Shown piece by piece: positions 1 through 5,445 of a stretch of DNA of 9,743 bases. A program made the translations under genes and the position numbers. The notes beneath the pieces are model-generated. The model made no database searches, was not told the origin of the DNA, and saw only the letters and a program-made list of their open reading frames with translations. This stretch comes from an uncultured Odoribacter sp. (GTDB lineage Bacteria; Bacteroidota; Bacteroidia; Bacteroidales; Marinifilaceae), in NCBI GenBank assembly GCA_947039985.1, contig CAMRAP010000053.1:1-9743 (forward strand), given 5' to 3'. Each line of letters opens with the position of its first letter. Within the stretch, counting starts at the first letter, position 1.

Positions 1-8
1 TAAGGGGT

Positions 9-2027
9 TTACTGTGCTGCAATAGCTGCATCTAAAGTTGCTTTTGCATTATTAGCCAAAACTGTCAAAGTTGCGATCTTTAATTTTAAAGCTTCAATTT
101 CTGCTTTCTTTAAAGCTATAGCTGCTTCTTTATCATTTGCTGTTGTTTCAAGTGTATGAATTTCACCTTGTAGTTTTGCAATATCATGCTTATATCCAAG
201 TTTAGCACCTTCAACATCAACATTGTTTGAAATTAAGGTCGACAATACGTTGATTTCAGCTGTTAAGGCATTTACCTCTTCACTTGCATCGTCGTATTTC
301 TCTTCTGCGGTTTCATTCTCTTTAACTAAAGCAAAGAAAGCATCGACACTTTTGTTATAAGCTGCTAAATCTAACTTTTCCAGAGCTGAATTGAATTCCT
401 CTGATGCTTTTACTGCATCATCATATGCTTTTTGAGCCTCATTTAATTCTGTTGTCTTAGATATAATATTATTTTCTATCCGTTCAAGATTCCATTTGGC
501 AGAACTCTCTTCTTGAGATGCTGTCTGGTAAGCTTGGTTAGCCTTATAAGCAGCATCATAAGCTGTGCTATATTTGTTGCTAGCTACAGTATAAGCTGCC
601 TGTGCTGCAGTGTGCACTGCAGTGGCTAATTCAATCGCTTTAGTTTTTGCTGCTATTTCAGCAGGAGTGGTTGCAGGCATATTATTTGCAGTCTCTAATT
701 TAAGAAATGCATCATTCATAACCTCAGATGCATCACTCATTGCCTTTTCAGCTGCGATCTGAGCTCTTTGTGCTGTTTCATTCTCTTTAGTAGCAGTTGC
801 TAGTTTTGCTTTTGCAGCGACTAAGATTACTTTTGCTGGGTCTAATTTTGCTTTTGCATCAGCCAATTTACCATGTGCAGTCTGATCAACAATGTCATCT
901 CCTGTTACCCCTAGAGCCTTGCTAGTCGTTTCAATAGCTGTTGCAAGATTTCTAATGTTGGTTATTTTGTTTTGTTCGTTTACAGCTGGTTCTATGTCAA
1001 TATAGAAATATGCAGAAGCATTGTTGGGGCCATATACAGATCCATTTTTATTATCCATATAACTCACAACAGAACCATCGGGAGTCACTTCGTTCAACGC
1101 ATCGATGCTCTTGGTATCAAAATCAAAGTCTATATAATACCCATATTGGTTGAATTTAGTTAGTGCATCGAAACTAGCTTGGAAAGCTACTCCTTCATTA
1201 TTAGCTAATACAGCCTTAGCAGCCTCTAGCTTTTCTTCAAGCTCTGCTTGTTTAACTTTAAGTGCATTTACATCAAAACTAGCCAAAGTTTCATCTTCTT
1301 CAAGAACTTTGATTTTAGCTTCTATTTCTTTGATTTCTTGATTTTTTTCAAAAATCTCTGAAGCTGCTTGTGCTTCAGCAGAAACTAGGCCAGTTTCGAG
1401 GGAAACCAATGCAGACATACTTTCAACTAAGGTTGAGTTTTTTAGACCAATGTTATTTGTATGACCCGTGTAATCTCTATAAAGAGCTGCAATATGATCG
1501 TTGGCATCTTCAAGAATCTGTTGCTCATATTTAGCAGCCTCCTTTTTAGCCAAAGCGATCGCCGCTTCTGCTTGTGCTTTAATCACTTCAAGTTCTGAAG
1601 CTAGTTTTTCATTTGCAAGTTCTGCAGCTGCATTTGCAAGTTCTGCAGCTGCATTTGCAAGTTCTGCAGCTTTTTTCGCCGCTTCTGCTGCTGCTTTAGA
1701 CTGTTCTGTCTGCTCTTTTTGATGATCTGCTTGAGCTTGTACAAGAGCTGCTTCTGCTTGTACAAGAGCTGCTTCTGCTTGAAAAAGAATTGCCTGTGCT
1801 TTTACTTGCTCTGCTTGCGCTTGTTTAAAAGCTAATTCAGCTTCAGCAGTGATTTTTGCAGCTTCAGCAGTGATCTTTGCTGCTTCGCCAAGAGCAGTCA
1901 GTTGTGCTGCCTTAGCATCACGAATGTTAGTAACTGATGCTGATTCGTTGTCATCCACACAGCCCGTAAATCCCATAGCAAGCGTTCCGCATACTACTAA
2001 TGGCATAAATAATTGTCTTCTTTTCAT
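9..2027 (-). CDS. Alanine-rich coiled-coil lipoprotein, function unknown (672 aa)
   Basis: I do not recognise a named family. Seen: a type II signal peptide with basic start MKRRQ, a hydrophobic stretch and lipobox FTGC, placing the acylated Cys at residue 23. Residues about 36-185 are almost purely helical and Ala/Glu/Gln/Lys-rich, with 7-residue units repeated in tandem (AAKITAE, AALVQAE, AAELANA). Residues about 205-285 are a second coiled coil. Residues about 286-346 are Tyr/Phe/Asp/Gly-rich and not coiled-coil-like. Residues about 358-672 return to long Ala-rich helices. An in-frame ATG exists 60 bp upstream, but it lies inside the proposed promoter and would bury the signal peptide, so the start at 2027 is chosen. 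The residues after the Cys (VDDNE) are acidic, resembling Bacteroidetes surface-export signals, so surface exposure is inferred. It is divergent from an HTH regulator gene. A TolA-like or adhesin-like spacer role is possible but unproven. Confidence 0.85.
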   Translation of the reverse strand: MKRRQLFMPLVVCGTLAMGFTGCVDDNESASVTNIRDAKAAQLTALGEAAKITAEAAKITAEAELAFKQAQAEQVKAQAILFQAEAALVQAEAALVQAQADHQKEQTEQSKAAAEAAKKAAELANAAAELANAAAELANEKLASELEVIKAQAEAAIALAKKEAAKYEQQILEDANDHIAALYRDYTGHTNNIGLKNSTLVESMSALVSLETGLVSAEAQAASEIFEKNQEIKEIEAKIKVLEEDETLASFDVNALKVKQAELEEKLEAAKAVLANNEGVAFQASFDALTKFNQYGYYIDFDFDTKSIDALNEVTPDGSVVSYMDNKNGSVYGPNNASAYFYIDIEPAVNEQNKITNIRNLATAIETTSKALGVTGDDIVDQTAHGKLADAKAKLDPAKVILVAAKAKLATATKENETAQRAQIAAEKAMSDASEVMNDAFLKLETANNMPATTPAEIAAKTKAIELATAVHTAAQAAYTVASNKYSTAYDAAYKANQAYQTASQEESSAKWNLERIENNIISKTTELNEAQKAYDDAVKASEEFNSALEKLDLAAYNKSVDAFFALVKENETAEEKYDDASEEVNALTAEINVLSTLISNNVDVEGAKLGYKHDIAKLQGEIHTLETTANDKEAAIALKKAEIEALKLKIATLTVLANNAKATLDAAIAAQ
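1611..1673. repeat. Tandem 21-bp repeat, three copies, within the lipoprotein gene
   Basis: Units begin at 1611, 1632 and 1653. The first two are identical on the plus strand (atttgcaagttctgcagctg plus c) and the third differs only at its last bases. On the coding strand each unit encodes seven residues, giving AAELANA, AAELANA, AAELANE at about residues 119-140. The unit length equals one coiled-coil heptad, so copy-number change would keep both reading frame and heptad phase. Confidence 0.9.
1736..1777. repeat. Tandem 21-bp repeat, two identical copies, within the lipoprotein gene
   Basis: Units 1736-1756 and 1757-1777 are identical (plus-strand start cttgtacaagagctg). A third, diverged unit follows at 1778-1798. 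They encode AALVQAE-type heptads at about residues 79-98, with the older copy reading AILFQAE. Confidence 0.88.
1840..1881. repeat. Tandem 21-bp repeat, two near-identical copies, within the lipoprotein gene
   Basis: Units 1840-1860 and 1861-1881 match at 19 of 21 bases (plus-strand start gcttcagcagtgat). They encode two AAKITAE heptads at about residues 49-63, near the start of the mature lipoprotein. Confidence 0.85.
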
Positions 2028-2084
2028 AATCAATAAATAATTGGTTGATAATATTAAATCTATTTTATGTAAAATATTCTTGCG

Positions 2085-2116
2085 CAAAAGTAAATGTTAT
2101 TTGAGAATATCGCAAG
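2085..2116 (-). promoter_or_regulatory. Promoter of the coiled-coil lipoprotein gene
   Basis: Read on the minus strand, the -7 box TACTTTTG (2092 to 2085) matches Bacteroidetes TAnnTTTG exactly. CTTG at 2116-2113 is a three-of-four match to the -33 box, with a 20-bp spacer. The expected start near 2082 leaves a leader of about 55 nt before the ATG at 2027. The box contains the alternative upstream ATG, which argues against that start. The -33 box overlaps the left arm of the 2102-2156 inverted repeat. Confidence 0.65.
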
Positions 2117-2156
2117 TAATATTTAATGTTTTTTCAAATTGTTTGCGAATATCTCA
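2102..2156. promoter_or_regulatory. Spaced inverted repeat, candidate operator for the divergent HTH/lipoprotein pair
   Basis: Left arm TGAGAATATCGCAA (2102-2115) and right arm TTGCGAATATCTCA (2143-2156) match as inverted repeats at 11 of 14 positions. Both also contain GAATATC in the same orientation, at 2105-2111 and 2147-2153, exactly 42 bp apart, or about four helical turns. The left arm covers the lipoprotein -33 box and the right arm abuts the proposed -33 region of the HTH gene. The inference is that the adjacent HTH protein binds here; nothing in the sequence proves it. Confidence 0.5.
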
Positions 2157-2187
2157 TTTTATAATGCTGAAACATGTTCTATCTTTG
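2157..2187 (+). promoter_or_regulatory. Putative promoter of the HTH regulator gene
   Basis: TATCTTTG at 2180-2187 is an exact TAnnTTTG -7 box. TTTT at 2157-2160 is a three-of-four -33 match with a 19-bp spacer. The box ends six bases before the ATG at 2194, so transcription from it would give a leader of only a few bases. A weaker upstream start region cannot be excluded. Confidence 0.45.
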
Positions 2188-2193
2188 AGAAAG

Positions 2194-2508
2194 ATGAAGA
2201 TTGTTGAGAATATTAAAGAGATAAGGCTAAAGAAGGGGATTACGCAAGAGGTATTGGCTGATTGCTTAAGTGTTGATGGTTCAGTTATCAGTAATATAGA
2301 GAAAGGGAAACGTGAATTAAAGGTCAGTGAGCTTGAGAAAATCGCAAAGTGTTTGAATGAAGATGTTCTCTATCTTTTTACTTATCCGAAGCGATATATT
2401 GAGCAGGAAAGTGTGAATACTTGCACGGAAGATAAAAAAGTTTCGATTACGTTCGAAGTTACCCCAGCAATGCAAGAATCACTACTTAAACTAGTTTTAA
2501 AGGAATAA
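2194..2508 (+). CDS. Xre/cI-family helix-turn-helix transcriptional regulator (104 aa)
   Basis: A small DNA-binding protein, expected to act as a dimeric repressor or activator in the cytoplasm. Seen: an HTH_3-type domain at about residues 4-62 (ENIKEIRLKKGITQEVLADC, then a recognition helix around DGSVISNIEKGKR, then ELKVSELEKIAKCL). A linker follows, then a short tail (KVSITFEVTPAMQESLLKLV) that looks like a strand plus helix, possibly for dimerisation. The start at 2194 is chosen because MKIVENI aligns with how this family normally begins. The frame is open further upstream (ATG at 2164, TTG at 2041), but those starts precede or overlap the promoter. It is divergent from the coiled-coil lipoprotein gene, with a palindromic element between, so autoregulation and control of that gene are inferred. 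The target genes are unknown. Confidence 0.85.
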   Translation: MKIVENIKEIRLKKGITQEVLADCLSVDGSVISNIEKGKRELKVSELEKIAKCLNEDVLYLFTYPKRYIEQESVNTCTEDKKVSITFEVTPAMQESLLKLVLKE

Positions 2509-2515
2509 TACCTTT
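2499..2515 (+). terminator. Weak hairpin at the end of the HTH gene
   Basis: AAAGG (2499-2503) pairs with CCTTT (2511-2515) across a 7-base loop. A run of five T spans 2513-2517 on the plus strand. The five-bp stem is AT-rich and overlaps the stop codon, so it is only a marginal terminator candidate. It sits in the 19-bp gap between two convergent genes and could serve both directions weakly. Confidence 0.25.
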
Positions 2516-2527
2516 TTATGGAATCAT

Positions 2528-3073
2528 TTATTGCTTTATTTTGTCTAAAATAGGTGAAATGAGTTGCCATAGAACAATCCCTACCGTTACAGAGATATTG
2601 AATGAATGTTTGGTTCCGAATTGAGGGATTTCGATGCAAGCGTCTGAAGCATTAATGACCTCTTGTTGTACGCCTTTGACTTCATTGCCAAAAATCAAGG
2701 CATATTTACCATTTAAATCAATACTGAAATTTTCGAGCGAAGTACTGTTTTCTGCTTGTTCAACAGAAAAAATTTGGTAGCCTTCGTCTTTTAATCGATT
2801 GACAACCTCCATGGTTTCTTTGGCATACTCCCAAGCAACAGAATCTTGAGCGCCTAATGCTGTTTTGTGCACCTCTCTATGTTCTGGGGTAGAGGTGATG
2901 CCACAGAGATATATTTTTTCAAGTCGAAAAGCATCTGAAGTTCGGAATACCGAGCCTACATTGTTTTGACTGCGAACATTGTCCAATATAATAGCGACTG
3001 GTATTTTATTCGTTGCTTTAAACTCCTCCGTAGTGAGTCTGTTTAATTTTTCATTTTGTAGTTTAAGATACAT
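2528..3073 (-). CDS. TrmH/SpoU-family RNA 2'-O-methyltransferase (181 aa)
   Basis: Predicted to transfer a methyl group from S-adenosylmethionine to a ribose 2'-OH in tRNA or rRNA. It is a single SPOUT domain with all three SpoU motifs visible. Motif 1 is DNVRSQNNVGSVFRTSDAF (residues 31-49; N38 and R44 are the expected conserved Asn and catalytic Arg). Motif 2 is ALIFGNEVKGV (125-135). Motif 3 is IEIPQFGTKHSFNISVTVGI (147-166), the knot that binds the cofactor. There is no extra N-terminal substrate-binding domain of the RlmB type, and 181 residues fits the minimal TrmH-like group. The exact nucleotide target cannot be told. It starts 16 bp after the miaB stop codon with no promoter in the gap, so co-transcription with miaB is likely. 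It is convergent with the HTH gene. Confidence 0.9.
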   Translation of the reverse strand: MYLKLQNEKLNRLTTEEFKATNKIPVAIILDNVRSQNNVGSVFRTSDAFRLEKIYLCGITSTPEHREVHKTALGAQDSVAWEYAKETMEVVNRLKDEGYQIFSVEQAENSTSLENFSIDLNGKYALIFGNEVKGVQQEVINASDACIEIPQFGTKHSFNISVTVGIVLWQLISPILDKIKQ

Positions 3074-3089
3074 ATGCTATAAGGAGTAT

Positions 3090-4418
3090 TTAGTCTGTTA
3101 ACATTTCGCCCATCAGTGTGGCAGAGGTACATTTTCTGACTGTAACATTTACTAGTGAACCGATTTCAATTCCTTGTGCAGGGAAAACAATGACCTTGTT
3201 TTGACTGCTACGACCATACATCTCCTCTTGACTTCTTTTAGAAATACCTTCAACTAGCACCTCGAAAGTTTTACCAATATCCCGACGATTACTTTCTAGT
3301 GAAGAAGCTGATTGCAGTTCTATCAAATCTTGTAGACGGCGACTTTTAGTCTCCTCATCAATATTGTCAGGCATTGTTTTAGAAGCTTTTGTGCCTGGTC
3401 GTTCAGAATATTTGAACATATAAGCCAGATCAAAGCAGACTTCTCGCATCAAGTCAAGTGTTTGTTGATAATCCTCTTCACTCTCATTATGAAATCCTAC
3501 AAATAAGTCGGTAGAAATTCCACATTCTGGAATGATGCGGTGGATTGCATCGATTCTATCTAAATACCATTCACGAGTGTATTTTCGATTCATGTCTTTT
3601 AAGACAGAATTACTACCCGATTGCACTGGTAGATGGATGGACTTACAGATGTTTGACCAGCGTGCAATAACGGCTAATGTCTCATCACTCATATCTTTAG
3701 GGTGTGAGGTTGCAAATCGGATACGCATATTAGGAACTGTTTTAGCAACCAATTCCAATAGGCTTGGAAAGTCCACCTTGTTCTCTTCCTCTTTATAGAG
3801 ATATGAATTGACATTTTGTCCTAATAAAGTCACTTCTTTATAGCCTTTGCTTTGTAAATCAACCACCTCTTTGATGATGCTGTTGTGGCTACGGCTGCGT
3901 TCACGTCCACGAGTGTAAGGAACGATGCAATAGGTGCAGAAATTGTTGCAACCCCTCATGATGGAAACAAAGCCTGAAATAGCCGTTTCATCTAATCGGG
4001 TAGGACAAATCTCTTTATATGTTTCTGTTGTAGAAAGTTCGATATTGATGGCTTTTTCTCCTTTACTTGCTTTTTCAATCAATAAAGGTAGATCTAGATA
4101 GGCATCTGGACCGACAAGGATATTTATATTTTTTTCCTCTTCGAATAGTTTTTCTCCTAAACGCTCTGCCATACAGCCCATAACTCCAATGAGTAGTTTG
4201 GGGTTGCGTTTCCGAATTTCAGTGAATCCTTGAACTCGCCCACGCACTCTTTGTTCTGCATTTTCACGGATAGAACAGGTGTTTACTAAGATAATATCTG
4301 CCTCGTTTTTATCTTTGATATGTTCAAATCCTTTTGCTGTCAGAATTGCTGCAACCACTTCACTATCTGCCACATTCATTTGGCAGCCATAGGTTTCAAT
4401 ATGAAATTTTTTAGCCAT
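3090..4418 (-). CDS. miaB: tRNA-2-methylthio-N6-dimethylallyladenosine synthase MiaB (442 aa)
   Basis: A radical-SAM methylthiotransferase that converts i6A37 to ms2i6A37 next to the anticodon of tRNAs reading UNN codons. Seen: an N-terminal UPF0004 domain with its three cluster cysteines C12 (ETYGCQMN), C48 (VNTCSIRENAEQ) and C82 (GCMAER). The radical-SAM CxxxCxxC motif is at C157, C161 and C164 (RGCNNFCTYCIVPYTRGRE), whose context is typical of MiaB rather than RimO or MtaB. A C-terminal TRAM-like RNA-binding region spans about residues 380-440. Length is slightly short of the usual 440-475. An in-frame ATG at 4463 would add 15 residues but lies inside the -7 box, so MAKKFHIETYG is taken as the start. 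It heads a probable operon with the TrmH-family gene. Confidence 0.95.
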   Translation of the reverse strand: MAKKFHIETYGCQMNVADSEVVAAILTAKGFEHIKDKNEADIILVNTCSIRENAEQRVRGRVQGFTEIRKRNPKLLIGVMGCMAERLGEKLFEEEKNINILVGPDAYLDLPLLIEKASKGEKAINIELSTTETYKEICPTRLDETAISGFVSIMRGCNNFCTYCIVPYTRGRERSRSHNSIIKEVVDLQSKGYKEVTLLGQNVNSYLYKEEENKVDFPSLLELVAKTVPNMRIRFATSHPKDMSDETLAVIARWSNICKSIHLPVQSGSNSVLKDMNRKYTREWYLDRIDAIHRIIPECGISTDLFVGFHNESEEDYQQTLDLMREVCFDLAYMFKYSERPGTKASKTMPDNIDEETKSRRLQDLIELQSASSLESNRRDIGKTFEVLVEGISKRSQEEMYGRSSQNKVIVFPAQGIEIGSLVNVTVRKCTSATLMGEMLTD

Positions 4419-4460
4419 CTTATTTTTTCTTTGCGCGGTATTCTTTATGTGAAAACCGAA

Positions 4461-4492
4461 CAAAGATAATCTTTTTTGTTGGCGAAGCCAAA
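4461..4492 (-). promoter_or_regulatory. Promoter of miaB
   Basis: On the minus strand, TTTG (4492 to 4489) and TATCTTTG (4468 to 4461) are both exact matches to the Bacteroidetes -33 and -7 boxes, with a 20-bp spacer. The expected start near 4458 leaves about 40 nt of leader before the ATG at 4418. It is the best-matching promoter in the window. The -33 box lies within overlapping palindromes at 4479-4506. Confidence 0.75.
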
Positions 4493-4506
4493 CTTTAAAA
4501 AGTTTG
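4479..4506. repeat. Two overlapping palindromes upstream of miaB
   Basis: TTGGC-GAA-GCCAA (4479-4491) is a perfect 5-bp stem with a 3-base loop. It overlaps CAAACTTT-AA-AAAGTTTG (4489-4506), a perfect 8-bp stem with a 2-base loop, flanked by CCCCC. Neither strand has a T-run directly after the stems, so a standard intrinsic terminator for the upstream lipid kinase gene is not convincing. An operator for miaB or a dispersed repeat are alternatives. The rest of 4507-4554 shows nothing recognisable. Confidence 0.6.
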
Positions 4507-4554
4507 CCCCCATTTTCTATATTGCTTGGTCAATTCCCTTACAGAGTCACACTT

Positions 4555-5445
4555 CTATATGTTTGTGTGCTTCGTATTGGGATGGACAACTTTTAGGATT
4601 TTGGGCAGGATTTTTACATGAATAGGGGATTGCATAAAATAGGCATCTCCATCGATATGTACGCGATTGATGTCACCCTCTACTATGATCTCTTGGCACT
4701 GGATCTCTTTGTAATAGGAGAGTTTGTAAATGTTTGCGCTGACAAAGAAAAGTAAGAACCACATGACTTCAAAGAAGGCTGGGCGTTTTAGGATACAAAG
4801 GTCTAAAAGTCCGTCTGATACAGAAGCGTGTGGCGCGATATAAGCATTGTTGCCATATTGAGAACTGTTGGCAAAACTAAGTATAAAGCAATGGGTCTTC
4901 ATTACGGTGTCGCCACTAGTAATTTTATATTTTTTGCCTGGATAGTAAAACCACAATTTAACTGAGGCATAGATATAGGAAAGCATTCCTCTTAATTTCT
5001 GTTTGTTGAATTTGTGGGCAACTTCTGCATCAAATCCAATGCCGCTGACATTTAAGGAGTATTTGTCGTTTATTTGTAAAACGTCAATTTGTATCTGTTT
5101 ATCAGATAGAACTTGTTTGAGGGCTTTGGTCATAAATATAGAAAAACCCATGTGACGAGCAAAGCCATTTCCACTTCCAAAAGGAATAACAGCAAATGCA
5201 ATATCACTACCACACAAAGCCACTCCAACTTCATTAACCGTTCCATCTCCTCCTGCTGCCACAATGTGTGTGTACTGTTTATTTGTTCTAGCTTCTTCTA
5301 CTAGCTTTTTGGCATGTCCTGCGTATTCTGTAAAGACAACACGATAATCTATCTTGGTATACTCTGGTAGTTTTTTCAGTTTCTCTGGTAGTTCTTTACC
5401 TCTCCCTAGTCCTGATATCGGATTGACAATAAACAGTATTCGCAT
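4555..5445 (-). CDS. Diacylglycerol/lipid kinase family protein (296 aa)
   Basis: A DAGK-catalytic-domain protein of the DgkB/YegS type, expected to phosphorylate diacylglycerol or a related lipid with ATP at the inner face of the cytoplasmic membrane. Seen: N-terminal strand MRILFIVNPISGLGRG, the nucleotide-binding motif GGDGT (residues 65-69), PFGSGNGFARHMG (88-100), GIGFDAEV (135-142), APHASVSDGLLDL (204-216) and HIDGD (263-267) in family order. Length is normal for the family. There is no true transmembrane helix; the hydrophobic stretch around 224-238 belongs to the fold. Its ATG directly follows the stop codon of the UDP-glucose dehydrogenase gene (TAAATG on the coding strand), so translational coupling and one shared transcript are likely. 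The substrate cannot be named; sphingolipid or undecaprenol kinase activity is not excluded. Confidence 0.88.
   Translation of the reverse strand: MRILFIVNPISGLGRGKELPEKLKKLPEYTKIDYRVVFTEYAGHAKKLVEEARTNKQYTHIVAAGGDGTVNEVGVALCGSDIAFAVIPFGSGNGFARHMGFSIFMTKALKQVLSDKQIQIDVLQINDKYSLNVSGIGFDAEVAHKFNKQKLRGMLSYIYASVKLWFYYPGKKYKITSGDTVMKTHCFILSFANSSQYGNNAYIAPHASVSDGLLDLCILKRPAFFEVMWFLLFFVSANIYKLSYYKEIQCQEIIVEGDINRVHIDGDAYFMQSPIHVKILPKILKVVHPNTKHTNI

Noticed and set aside
1611..1881. Regularly repeated units that could suggest a CRISPR array
   Set aside because: The units are contiguous without spacers, lie in a coding frame, and encode heptads.
972..2040. Several plus-strand open frames of 63-73 codons opposite the lipoprotein gene
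   Set aside because: They are Ser/Ala/Cys-rich mirror images of an alanine-rich coding strand, lack promoters and start signals, and look like no known protein.
2028..2087. Twenty extra N-terminal residues for the lipoprotein from an ATG at 2087
   Set aside because: That ATG sits within the exact -7 box, and the extension would precede a complete signal peptide starting at 2027.
2041..2193. N-terminal extension of the HTH protein to 155 residues
   Set aside because: The added stretch crosses both promoters and the inverted repeat and does not resemble the HTH family; the frame is merely open.
3081..3086. Perfect Shine-Dalgarno-like AAGGAG on the plus strand
   Set aside because: Both flanking genes are on the minus strand and no plus-strand gene follows, so it is chance.
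4419..4463. Fifteen extra N-terminal residues for MiaB from an ATG at 4463
   Set aside because: The ATG is part of the TATCTTTG promoter box, and family proteins begin close to the ETYGCQMN motif.
4489..4506. Intrinsic terminator for the ugd-lipid kinase unit
   Set aside because: The stem is AT-rich with a 2-base loop and no T-tract after it on the minus strand; another termination mode or read-through to miaB remains possible.
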